From positions 124,001 to 188,000 of the forward strand of contig NZ_JACC01000002.1 of the NCBI RefSeq assembly GCF_000520955.1: a stretch of 64,000 nt of DNA, read 5' to 3'. The DNA is from Aquimarina pacifica. GTDB taxonomy: Bacteria > Bacteroidota > Bacteroidia > Flavobacteriales > Flavobacteriaceae. Of this stretch, positions 8,218 through 16,777 are shown one piece after another (within the stretch, counting starts at the first letter, position 1; each line of letters opens with the position of its first letter). The translations under genes and the position numbers were made by a program. Below the pieces are notes generated by a model that saw nothing but the letters and a program-made list of their open reading frames with translations, had not been told where the DNA came from and did not search any database.

Positions 8218-9357
8218 ATGAATAAACGTTTAATAGAATTAGACATTCTACGTGGTCTCAGTATTTTTGGAATGATCTTAGTCATTATGCCTGGTGATTG
8301 GAGTCACCGTTTTGATTGGATGAATCATGCTAAATGGGAAGGTCTTCCTATATCAGATTTAATATTTCCTGCATTCTTATTCTGTGTTGGGTTCTCAATG
8401 GCATTATCATTTTCGAAGAAAATAGAGAAAGGAGCTTCTTATGTAGAGTTATTCAAAAAAAGTGCATTAAGATCCCTATTATTAATTATTATTGGGCTAT
8501 TCATAAACGGGTTTCCTGAATTTGATTGGCAGATAATTCGTATTCCGGGTATATTACAAAGAATAGGCATATGTTATTTAATAATCTCAATCATTTGGCT
8601 ATTCATTTTATATCGCAAACCAAAATACGATATACTTTGGTTATCAATTATCTCTTTGGTTCTATTAGTAGGATATTATATACTTCTTAATCACATTCCA
8701 ATTCCAGAAATAGGTATCACAAAAACCAGTGCAATAAATAGTTGGCCTGCATACATTGATCAGTATATTTTTGGACGTAATCATCTTTGGATCTATGGAA
8801 AAACAAATAACATAGTCACATATGACCCCGAAGGTTTTCTTTCTTCTTTTACAGCTAGCGTAAACGTTATAATAGGCTTAATCATAGGTATATTATATAA
8901 CAAAGGTTCTAAGTATTATAAAGCACATTATTTGGTTATACTAGGTTTGACAATGATGATGATAGGCTTTTTATTAGATCAACTCGACATCATGCCAATT
9001 ATTAAAAAAATATGGACAAGTAGCTTTGTTTTATGTAGTACCGGAAGTTCTATACTAATTTTGGCTATGATTAAACTATTTATAGAAAATCTTAAAATTA
9101 GTGTACGATTATTTTATCCATTTATAGTTTTCGGCGCCAATGCATTAATTGCATTTATTATTAGTAATTTATCCATGCCATTAATGGATATACCATTAAT
9201 ACACGGGGCTTCTATTCGCAATATAGGTTTTGAATTCATGCAACATATCACCACAAATTTGCAGTGGGCATCATTTCTTTATTCACTGATTACATTGACA
9301 GTTATATTTTTTGGATTGCAACTTATGTATAAAAACAAGTGGTTCATTAAATTATAG
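8218..9357 (+). CDS. HGSNAT/NagX-like membrane acyltransferase (DUF5009 type)
   Basis: The 379-residue product is a polytopic membrane protein with about 10 hydrophobic segments. It opens with RLIELDILRGLSIFGMILV and has ISDLIFPAFLFCVGFSMALS, the signature of bacterial homologues of heparan-alpha-glucosaminide N-acetyltransferase, which move an acetyl group from acetyl-CoA across the membrane onto amino sugars. The internal segment FIVFGANALIAFIIS and the C-terminal helices also fit. Length matches the family. In Bacteroidetes such genes are often near glycan-use genes, but no such cluster is seen here; substrate is unknown. Confidence 0.8.
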   Translation: MNKRLIELDILRGLSIFGMILVIMPGDWSHRFDWMNHAKWEGLPISDLIFPAFLFCVGFSMALSFSKKIEKGASYVELFKKSALRSLLLIIIGLFINGFPEFDWQIIRIPGILQRIGICYLIISIIWLFILYRKPKYDILWLSIISLVLLVGYYILLNHIPIPEIGITKTSAINSWPAYIDQYIFGRNHLWIYGKTNNIVTYDPEGFLSSFTASVNVIIGLIIGILYNKGSKYYKAHYLVILGLTMMMIGFLLDQLDIMPIIKKIWTSSFVLCSTGSSILILAMIKLFIENLKISVRLFYPFIVFGANALIAFIISNLSMPLMDIPLIHGASIRNIGFEFMQHITTNLQWASFLYSLITLTVIFFGLQLMYKNKWFIKL

Positions 9358-9485
9358 AAACGCACTAGTAATAAGATAAATCATATGCCGCTGTGTCTAT
9401 TATTTAAACATAACCAAAAAGGCTACTTTACTCATTCAAAAGCAAGGTTGCCTCATTCTTTATTTTAAATAGGCTATTCGACAAT

Positions 9486-9493
9486 TAGGTTTG
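9486..9493 (+). promoter_or_regulatory. Candidate -7 promoter element (TAGGTTTG)
   Basis: An exact TAnnTTTG match lies 24 bases before the ATG at 9518. The upstream -33 TTTG is missing at normal spacing. Confidence 0.4.
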
Positions 9494-9517
9494 TAGCAGA
9501 AACTTAAAAACAATGCT

Positions 9518-10204
9518 ATGAACAATCAAATAAGTATCAAGATAAAAACTCCATGTTCTGAAAATTTTGATAATTTTTCTTCAACTCAAAAAGGTGGATT
9601 TTGCGATTCTTGTAAAAAAGAAGTTATTGACTTCACCAAAATGAATTCTCAAGAGATCATTAATCACATTCAATTAAGTAAAACTCAAAACACCTGCGGA
9701 AGGTTTAACATTGATCAATTAACAACCTATACAAATATTCCGCCCGAAAAAAGAAAGCTCCGTCTAATAAGTAAATTAGGGATTGCATTTATTGCTTTGT
9801 TCTCCTTTTGCAAAGTCCATGCTCAAAATATAAAAATTCCAACAAAAGAATTAGGTAAAAATCCAACAAAAATTCAGGATAGTATTCAAGAAAAAAATAT
9901 TGTCGTAAAAGGTACTGTAAACGAAAACGGAACTCCTTTGCCAGGAGCTAATGTTATTTTAGAAGGCACAAATATTGGAGTAACCACTGATTTTGATGGT
10001 AATTTCAAATTTCCTGAAAAACTTAAAAAGGGGGATGTTCTTGTTTTTAGTTATGTGGGTATGAATGCAAAAAAAGTAGTAATTCAAGATAAAAATTCTG
10101 CTCAGGACATTACACTGCAAGTCAATCTAAAAATGGATTCATGCGTACTCATGGGAAAAGTAGCCGTAAAAAAAGTGTATACATCAAAAAAAGGAGGTAA
10201 TTAA
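9518..10204 (+). CDS. Membrane protein with CxxC domain and CarboxypepD_reg-like domain
   Basis: The 228-residue product has three parts. Residues 1-75 form a small Cys-containing domain (GGFCDSCKKEVIDFT, a later Cys at NTCG) like the N-terminal domain found on many Bacteroidetes proteins. Residues about 85-100 are hydrophobic (GIAFIALFSFCKVHAQ). Residues about 125-205 are a carboxypeptidase-regulatory-like beta-sandwich (VVKGTVNENGTPLPGANVILEGTNIGVTTDFDGNF, then FSYVGM), the domain also found at the N-terminus of SusC-type transporters. It would place the sandwich in the periplasm. It is followed after 11 bases by the transglutaminase-like gene, so the two are probably one operon. Confidence 0.75.
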   Translation: MNNQISIKIKTPCSENFDNFSSTQKGGFCDSCKKEVIDFTKMNSQEIINHIQLSKTQNTCGRFNIDQLTTYTNIPPEKRKLRLISKLGIAFIALFSFCKVHAQNIKIPTKELGKNPTKIQDSIQEKNIVVKGTVNENGTPLPGANVILEGTNIGVTTDFDGNFKFPEKLKKGDVLVFSYVGMNAKKVVIQDKNSAQDITLQVNLKMDSCVLMGKVAVKKVYTSKKGGN

Positions 10205-10215
10205 TCATCATTAGT

Positions 10216-11226
10216 ATGAAAACAAGTATATACATCCTTTTACTAATACTTATACATAATAGTTTATTTGCTCAAGTCTCTGATTTTAAATCAATAGATT
10301 TTACCAAAGCAGATAATATTGCCAAATTAAACAAAAATGCTCCTATAGATAACCTTCCGTTATTGGCTTATAATCTTACCCATAAACTATCTACAAAAGT
10401 AGAAAAATTTAGAGCGATATATAGTTGGGTTTGTCATAATATCAAAGGGGATAATACGCAACATACCAAAGTAAATAATAAACGTAAAAAGCTAAAAGAA
10501 GATAGTATATCATTCATGAAATGGAATAATTCGTATAAAAAAATAGCTTTTAAGAAATTACGCACTCATAAAAGAACCATGTGTACTGGATATGCATATT
10601 TAATAAAAGAGTTATGTTATTTGGCCGAAATAGAATCTGTAATTATTGATGGATATGGTAGATCTATTGACTCAAATATTAATGAACTTGAAATACAAAA
10701 TCATTCATGGAATGCTGTAAAACTAAATAAGAAATGGTATTTATGTGATGCTACTTGGTCCAGTGGTTATATGAATGTATATAATAGATTTGTAAACGAA
10801 TATAATGATGGTTACTTCTTGACTGATCCTATTTTATTCGGAAAAAACCACTTCCCATCAGAACAAAAATGGTCATTTGACAAAGACTTAACAGCTTTAG
10901 CATTTGTAAGAGCTCCTATGGTATACGGAGAAACATTTGAACATAAAATAACACCTCTTATTCCAAAAAAATTAGATCTATCAATACATAAGGATGATGA
11001 AATTAAGTTTGGTTTTAAAACATCAAATACGATTCTAAACAAAAACATATCTCTCATCTATTACATTGGTAATGAAGAGAAAAAATTAAAAATTTATAAT
11101 ATCCGAAATGAAAATAACATCATATCTTTTAATTGTACATTTAAAAATAAAGGAACCTACGATACTCATCTAAAAATTAACGGTGATATTGTTGCCACCT
11201 ACACTATTAAAGTTCGTATAAGCTAA
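10216..11226 (+). CDS. Secreted transglutaminase-like (papain-fold) protein
   Basis: The 336-residue product has a signal peptide ending near FAQ (residue 20). The catalytic core shows the Cys-His-Asp order of the transglutaminase-like superfamily: TMCTGYAYLIKELC, then NHSWNAVKL, then YLCDATWSSGY. Such secreted bacterial members act as peptidases or cross-linkers on cell-wall or extracellular proteins. The C-terminal third (about 240-336) is a beta-rich region of unknown role. It is the second gene of a likely operon with the CarboxypepD_reg-domain gene, and it ends at a terminator shared with the convergent ThuA-domain gene. Confidence 0.82.
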   Translation: MKTSIYILLLILIHNSLFAQVSDFKSIDFTKADNIAKLNKNAPIDNLPLLAYNLTHKLSTKVEKFRAIYSWVCHNIKGDNTQHTKVNNKRKKLKEDSISFMKWNNSYKKIAFKKLRTHKRTMCTGYAYLIKELCYLAEIESVIIDGYGRSIDSNINELEIQNHSWNAVKLNKKWYLCDATWSSGYMNVYNRFVNEYNDGYFLTDPILFGKNHFPSEQKWSFDKDLTALAFVRAPMVYGETFEHKITPLIPKKLDLSIHKDDEIKFGFKTSNTILNKNISLIYYIGNEEKKLKIYNIRNENNIISFNCTFKNKGTYDTHLKINGDIVATYTIKVRIS

Positions 11227-11290
11227 TACACATGAATTTGTCCAAAATATCCCTACATATCTTACAACAGATTATAGGTTTTTTAAAATC

Positions 11291-11327
11291 AAAAGCACCA
11301 AAAGGAAGTCCTTTTGGTGCTTTTTTT
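11291..11327. terminator. Bidirectional rho-independent terminator
   Basis: An inverted repeat of AGCACCAAAAGGA (11294-11306) with its complement (11309-11321), flanked by an A run on the left and a T run on the right, sits between two convergent genes and can serve both. Confidence 0.85.
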
Positions 11328-11365
11328 AATAATAGTTATATATTTTAAAAATTGAGTCTAATAAT

Positions 11366-14300
11366 TCAATTCTTTACAAAAACCTTACTTTCTTGCCCTG
11401 TATTAATTATATAAGCCCCCACAGGGAAATCACTAGTGTCGATAGTAATTTCTTGTTTATCTGTTGTATCCTCAGTAAATAATACGCGTCCAAACATATC
11501 GTATACTTGTATGATATCAACATCTAAAAAACCTTCTATTTTGAGAACTTTAGACGCAGGATTAGGATACATCAATAAGTTTCCTGTGTTTACAATTTCA
11601 TTTCGTGAGGATAATGTATTCGGTACAATAACATAATCAAAGGTCTCCCATCTGCCTGCTGCGGCGCCAAATGGATATAGAGAAGCATTACTTATTGACC
11701 AATTTGCCTGAATCCAACCATCGTTAAACAAACTTTGTATAGCAACTTGACCATCTCCCATTGATTCCCAACTAAAGTTCTCCCATGTACCTGGAGCATT
11801 TCCTTTTGCTCTAATTTCGACATCTGTATTTCCTCCATTTACCTGAAGATACTTACCTGTTGTAACTGATTTAAAGGCCACACAACCATCATCTGAATGT
11901 GATTCGACCAAAAACAAGGCTCTCTCACTTTCTTCTCCGTCAGCAATTAAATTCGTCGTAGATGACTCAATGGTAATCCACTTTTGATCTCCACCTGATT
12001 TTTTTAAAGCTATAATCTCTCCTATTGGCGCATCTATTTTGCAATCAGCCAAATCTTCTATGATAACATAATCAAAAGTCTCCGATGATCCAGCGGCAGT
12101 TCCTAATGGATATAGAGAAGCATCACTTGTTGACCAATTTGCCTGAATCCAACCATCATTAAATAGACTTTGCATAGCCACTTGTCCCTCGCCCATTGAT
12201 TCCCAACTAAAGTTTTCCCAAGTACCCGGGGCATTTCCTTTTGCTCTAATTTCAACCCCAGTATTACCTCCATTTACCTGAAGATACTTACCTGTTTCAA
12301 CTGATTTTAAGGCAATACAGCCATCATCTGAATGTGATTCTACTAAAAACAAAGCTCTTTCTCCTTCTTCTCCGTTTGCTATCAAATTTGTTGTAGACGA
12401 TTCAATGGTAATCCACTTTTGATCTCCTCCCGATTTTTTTAAAGCAATAATCTCACCTATTGGTGCATCTTCGGTACAAGAAGAAGCATCATTAATAATT
12501 ACATAATCAAAAGTCTCCCATGACCCAACGGCTAGTCCCAACGGAAATAGAGATGTATTATCTTGTGTCCAATCTGCCTGTATCCAGCCACTATTAAACA
12601 GACTTTTTAGAGCTACTTGATTTTCTCCTATTTCATTCCAACCAAAGTTTTCCCATGTACCTGGTGCATTACCCTTTGCCTTAATTTCGACCGAAGTATT
12701 TCCCCCATTTACTTGAAGATACTTTCCTGTTGACACTGATTTTAAAGCCACACAACCATTATCTGAATGCGATTCGACCAAAAACAATTCTCTTTCTAAT
12801 TCTTCACCATTCGCTACCAGATTTGTAGTAGATGGATCTATAGTTACCCACTTCTCATCTCCTCCTGATTTTTTAAGAGCTATTATTTCTCCAATTGGCG
12901 CATTTGTATCACAAATGATAGAAACCGTATCGTCCCAACCAAGAGTTTCTAGGTCTTCGTCAGGAAAACTTGTTATGGATTTAATTTTAATATCTCTATA
13001 ATACATCTCTGCTCCTTCAGACTGAATCTGTATTTGACCCTCGGTAACAGTAATTCCATCCCATGTTGCATCTACTAGTGCATTAACCATATTACCATTC
13101 ACATAATGAATAGCTCTATCACCTATAACTATTACTTCTAGCGTATTCCACTCTCCGTTAGGATATTCAAAATCCTCACTCTTTCTAATTATATTGTTTG
13201 ATTGAAGAGGAGCCATAGGGGTAAATACTAAATTATTACCTACTTGCTCTGCAGGAATCAACCCTTTTACACCTGCTAATCCAATATAATCGCCACAATC
13301 ACCTTCTTGAACTTGAAACTCTAAGGAAGATTTCCAAACATCCCAAAAAGAACCATGTTCTCCTTGGCAGTGATAAAGAATACCACTATCTCTTAATCGA
13401 TCTAACCTTGGTTCCCACTTTTGTTCACCCCACTTAAACTGCATACTTAAATGATAATTACCATAGGTATTAATCGTCGTGAGACCACCATATACTTCTC
13501 CTGTAATATATAACTGTTTTTCTCCATCAACATCTATGATAGAAAATACATTTGTTGGGTCATTATTTAATCCTAATGCGGTTCCTGAACCATTTGTAAC
13601 ATTATCACTTGATCCAGGTAGACCGGTAGTAGTGTGAGGAACACCCATCCATTTTTCCCAACAATCAAAATCATTAGCCAAAAGATCAGTCCAATCAGGA
13701 GTAAGTGTACTACAATCATTGTCTACAGATAATCTATTAGATACCCAAAGTACTGCCTTTTGGATCATTTGTCTAAAAGTCTGATTACTTGCATACGTTT
13801 CACCATTATGCCCCAATGCAGTATAAAAAGATCGTCCACCGTCATATTCTTTTAACCAAGTAATAGGACGAGTAGCATCATAGCTAGCGCTACCGGTAGA
13901 CTGAACTTCTAGTAAAACAGTGTTATTATTGCTTAGTTGCCCTCCGTTTTGCTCCCAATAATACCACTCCTCATTGTGCTGCCAAGTATCACCTATATCT
14001 CCGATATGACTCGTTGTCACATGATTAGTCAAAATATTCATGGTACCTTGTAAATTATTCGAAGTATGGTTTGGGCTTGTTTGAACAATGGCTCCTACTA
14101 ACTCATTATACCATGGCCAAGATGCATCGGCACTATCATTTCTATAGGTATCTGTTGCAGAATGAAAACCAATAAACCCTTTTCCGGATTGAATAAAAGT
14201 TTCCATGGCAGATTTTTGATTATCATCTAACAAGCCTCCACCAGTCGTATTAGAAAATATGATTACCTCATATTGACTTAAGTTGTCTGTAGTAAAAACC

Positions 14301-14527
14301 GAAGGGTCTTGGGTTTCATCGACAGTCCAATTGTCATATGCCGTACTAGTTCCTAATTCTTCTAACATTTGAATACTTTCTGTAATTGCATCAGAGTGTC
14401 GATATCCATTTGTTTTGTGAAAAACAAGAACTTTAAAATCGTTTGCCAAAATCAATTGTAACGAAAAGAAAAAAATGCCAATAAGCAAAATCTTCTTATT
14501 ATTAATTCCTTTAAGTAGTTTTTTCAT
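11366..14527 (-). CDS. T9SS-secreted protein: ThuA domain, DUF1080 domain, three beta-trefoil-like repeats, sorting domain
   Basis: The 1053-residue product has a signal peptide (1-28), then a ThuA-like domain (about 30-265; KVLVFHKTNGYRHSDAI, GFIGFHSATDTY, YYWEQNGG) and a DUF1080/3-keto-disaccharide-hydrolase-type concanavalin fold (about 280-515; WMGVP, DSGILYHCQGEH, YPNGEWNTLEVI). Three copies of a 145-residue unit start at 543, 688 and 833 (APIGEIIALKKSGGD, then GCVALKSVSTGKYLQVNGG, then GWIQA), resembling fascin/beta-trefoil sugar-binding modules. The end (about 975-1053) is a type A T9SS sorting domain (LLMYPNPASKVLKIEG, DTSDFPVGAYII). It is probably a surface or secreted glycan-degrading enzyme with binding modules. 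The ThuA+DUF1080 pairing is common in Bacteroidetes. Confidence 0.88.
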   Translation of the reverse strand: MKKLLKGINNKKILLIGIFFFSLQLILANDFKVLVFHKTNGYRHSDAITESIQMLEELGTSTAYDNWTVDETQDPSVFTTDNLSQYEVIIFSNTTGGGLLDDNQKSAMETFIQSGKGFIGFHSATDTYRNDSADASWPWYNELVGAIVQTSPNHTSNNLQGTMNILTNHVTTSHIGDIGDTWQHNEEWYYWEQNGGQLSNNNTVLLEVQSTGSASYDATRPITWLKEYDGGRSFYTALGHNGETYASNQTFRQMIQKAVLWVSNRLSVDNDCSTLTPDWTDLLANDFDCWEKWMGVPHTTTGLPGSSDNVTNGSGTALGLNNDPTNVFSIIDVDGEKQLYITGEVYGGLTTINTYGNYHLSMQFKWGEQKWEPRLDRLRDSGILYHCQGEHGSFWDVWKSSLEFQVQEGDCGDYIGLAGVKGLIPAEQVGNNLVFTPMAPLQSNNIIRKSEDFEYPNGEWNTLEVIVIGDRAIHYVNGNMVNALVDATWDGITVTEGQIQIQSEGAEMYYRDIKIKSITSFPDEDLETLGWDDTVSIICDTNAPIGEIIALKKSGGDEKWVTIDPSTTNLVANGEELERELFLVESHSDNGCVALKSVSTGKYLQVNGGNTSVEIKAKGNAPGTWENFGWNEIGENQVALKSLFNSGWIQADWTQDNTSLFPLGLAVGSWETFDYVIINDASSCTEDAPIGEIIALKKSGGDQKWITIESSTTNLIANGEEGERALFLVESHSDDGCIALKSVETGKYLQVNGGNTGVEIRAKGNAPGTWENFSWESMGEGQVAMQSLFNDGWIQANWSTSDASLYPLGTAAGSSETFDYVIIEDLADCKIDAPIGEIIALKKSGGDQKWITIESSTTNLIADGEESERALFLVESHSDDGCVAFKSVTTGKYLQVNGGNTDVEIRAKGNAPGTWENFSWESMGDGQVAIQSLFNDGWIQANWSISNASLYPFGAAAGRWETFDYVIVPNTLSSRNEIVNTGNLLMYPNPASKVLKIEGFLDVDIIQVYDMFGRVLFTEDTTDKQEITIDTSDFPVGAYIINTGQESKVFVKN
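11620..12901 (-). repeat. Three tandem 435-bp repeats inside the ThuA/DUF1080 gene
   Basis: The codon for the Ala of APIGE recurs at 12901, 12466 and 12031, an exact 435-base (145-codon) period. The last copy fades near 11620. Copies 2 and 3 are closer to each other than to copy 1, which suggests the last duplication or conversion was between them. Confidence 0.85.
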
Positions 14528-14755
14528 TATTTAGGTATATTTTAAGAGTTATATTAGTATCAACCCTGTATATATACCTTATAGTATATACAAACACTAC
14601 TTTAACAAAAGAATAAAATACTTTAAGAAAATAAAAGGATCCTTTAACATAACAGTAAATAAAATATATAAATCATTAATACGATGTTTTTCTTATTTTT
14701 CTTTTAAGGTTTCGACTTATTCAGTATCAATGTACAAAACCGGTTAGAATCTAAT

Positions 14756-14763
14756 TACCTTTG
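14756..14763 (+). promoter_or_regulatory. Candidate -7 element (TACCTTTG), near-leaderless
   Basis: An exact TAnnTTTG match ends 4 bases before the ATG at 14768. If used, transcription would begin at or near the start codon, giving a leaderless or almost leaderless mRNA. The -33 TTTG is not evident. Confidence 0.35.
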
Positions 14764-14767
14764 TTAT

Positions 14768-15835
14768 ATGTCAAAATCATTACTCTTTATACCGGATATT
14801 TCTGGTTTTACCAACTTTGTACAAACCACTGAGGCCGAACACAGTCAACATGTCATAGCCGAACTACTAGAAGTACTAATTGATGCCAATACGCAGCAAT
14901 TAGAGCTTGCAGAAATAGAAGGTGATGCGCTATTTTTTTTTAAGGAAGCCCATGTGCTTTCGCAAGAAAAATTATTAGCACAAATTGAAACTATGTACAC
15001 TGCTTTTTACAGTCATCTTAAGTTACTTGAAAAAAACAGAATCTGCCCATGCCTTGCCTGTTCGAGTGCTGTTAACCTAGAACTTAAAATTGTTGCACAT
15101 ACGGGTACTCTTCAATTTTTAGAAGTACACAATAATCGTAAACCTTTTGGGGAATCCGTTATTCAGGCACACAGACTACTCAAAAACTCTATAGAAAGTG
15201 ATAATTATGTACTAATCAGTAAGGATCTGGCTACAGAAATAAAAATGCCATTTGACTACAGGAGTAGCCTATTTCACTTTCGCGAAAGTGAAAACACATA
15301 TGATCAAAGACCGATACAGTATTTATATTCAGAAATTAATGTAGACACCTTAAAACTGAAACCTTTTCAGGAAGGACAGGTTGTAACACTTAATCGAGAA
15401 CCAAACCTTGTTTTTGAACGTACATATCCCGTAAATATGAATCGCCTACTTGAAGTAATTACCAACTATAAGTACAGACACTTATGGGCACCCGGAGTAG
15501 ATGAAATTCTGTACAACGATAATGAAGTTACACGATTAGGGTCAAAACACATGTGCGTTGTAGGGAATAAGCATCTTGATTTTAAAGTCATTACTAGAAA
15601 AAGTAAAAACGGTGAAATAATATATGGAGAAGAAACTACAAGTCCTCCCCCATTAGACATTCTATATCAGTTTTATAATATTGAGTCGGTTACCGAAAAA
15701 GAATCAATCCTAAAAGTAGAACTGTTTTGGGAAGCAAAATCTGTCTTCAAAAAGGTTCTAATTTTTTTACTGGTAAAAAAAGTATTTAAAAAAAACATAA
15801 ATAAATCCCTGGACATGCTATTTAATATTTTATGA
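14768..15835 (+). CDS. DUF2652 protein, class III nucleotide-cyclase-like N-terminus
   Basis: The 355-residue product starts with LLFIPDISGFTNFVQTTEAEHSQHVIAELLEVLIDAN and has EIEGDALFFF, which follow the layout of class III adenylate/guanylate cyclase domains (a metal-binding D in PDISGFT and a second D in EGDALFF). This is the DUF2652 family. The middle holds two close Cys (CPCLAC, about 97-102). The C-terminal half (about 205-345) looks like a START/SRPBCC lipid-binding fold. Whether it makes a cyclic nucleotide is unknown. The stop is followed by a single-gene gap to the next unrelated gene. Confidence 0.75.
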   Translation: MSKSLLFIPDISGFTNFVQTTEAEHSQHVIAELLEVLIDANTQQLELAEIEGDALFFFKEAHVLSQEKLLAQIETMYTAFYSHLKLLEKNRICPCLACSSAVNLELKIVAHTGTLQFLEVHNNRKPFGESVIQAHRLLKNSIESDNYVLISKDLATEIKMPFDYRSSLFHFRESENTYDQRPIQYLYSEINVDTLKLKPFQEGQVVTLNREPNLVFERTYPVNMNRLLEVITNYKYRHLWAPGVDEILYNDNEVTRLGSKHMCVVGNKHLDFKVITRKSKNGEIIYGEETTSPPPLDILYQFYNIESVTEKESILKVELFWEAKSVFKKVLIFLLVKKVFKKNINKSLDMLFNIL

Positions 15836-15946
15836 GGAAAAGGTTCATCACGATCACCTTTTACAACTTCAAATCAAAAAACCTGATGTATTTGTAAATA
15901 CACTAGATTTTTTTAAATTATACCGAATTAAACATTTTTATTCTGT

Positions 15947-16615
15947 ATGCAAACAAAAGAAAGAACAGGTTGGTTAGAACAGCAAGTAGAATATCATTTT
16001 CAATTATTCAAAAAAGGGTTTATTGCTCATTATGCTTCTTTGGATTCAGAAAGTATTCGAATACTATCGCTTCATCACGAAATTAATGAAGAAATTGATT
16101 ATGAAAACGACAATTGGGAAGAAGAAGCAGCAGAAACTGTTAATCTATATCGATTAGGCATCTGCATGCAAAGTGATTACGAATATTTTATAGAAAGAGA
16201 CATCAAACCAAAAATCGAATGGAAAGAGTTATCGACTGATGATCCATACGCTATTTTTTGGGGAGAACCTGATGAGACCGAAAAATTTGATAAATTATGG
16301 GATAAATCGTATCAATCAGAGCAAAATTTCAGTAAGTTTCTACGATGCTTAATTCTTGCCAAGGTTGCTTTGATGCTCAAACAAGATGATGAAATAAAGG
16401 ATTATTTTTTAGATACTACCGAGTTCATAATAAATATAGAATTCAATTATTACACACCCGTTTTTAATATAGAAGTGCCATCATTAGATATCCGAAAATC
16501 TATTGCAGAAGAAATATCAGCCACTAAGGAAAACCAAGAACTTTTGATATCCCTTTGGGATAATACTATCTCAGAAAAAGCACTTAGTTTTCTGAAGGAA
16601 TTAAAAATAAAGTAA
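15947..16615 (+). CDS. Uncharacterised acidic cytoplasmic protein
   Basis: I do not recognise this 222-residue product. It has no signal peptide or membrane segment and is rich in Glu/Asp (for example the stretch around 46-65). It is probably helical. Codon style matches its neighbours and the frame is clean, so it looks like a real gene. It lies 111 bases after the DUF2652 gene in the same direction and may be cotranscribed. Confidence 0.6.
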   Translation: MQTKERTGWLEQQVEYHFQLFKKGFIAHYASLDSESIRILSLHHEINEEIDYENDNWEEEAAETVNLYRLGICMQSDYEYFIERDIKPKIEWKELSTDDPYAIFWGEPDETEKFDKLWDKSYQSEQNFSKFLRCLILAKVALMLKQDDEIKDYFLDTTEFIINIEFNYYTPVFNIEVPSLDIRKSIAEEISATKENQELLISLWDNTISEKALSFLKELKIK

Positions 16616-16777
16616 GTAAAATATAATAAAAATTAAAGTACTTTTTAAACTCAAAAAAATGAATAAACCCTATTAATCCTGAGTTATTAGATAAGAACCT
16701 AATTAAAAAAACTAAGCTATTAATTATATTTTTTTTATATTATGTCTTAACCCCCCAATCTAAAATTATTCATTACT

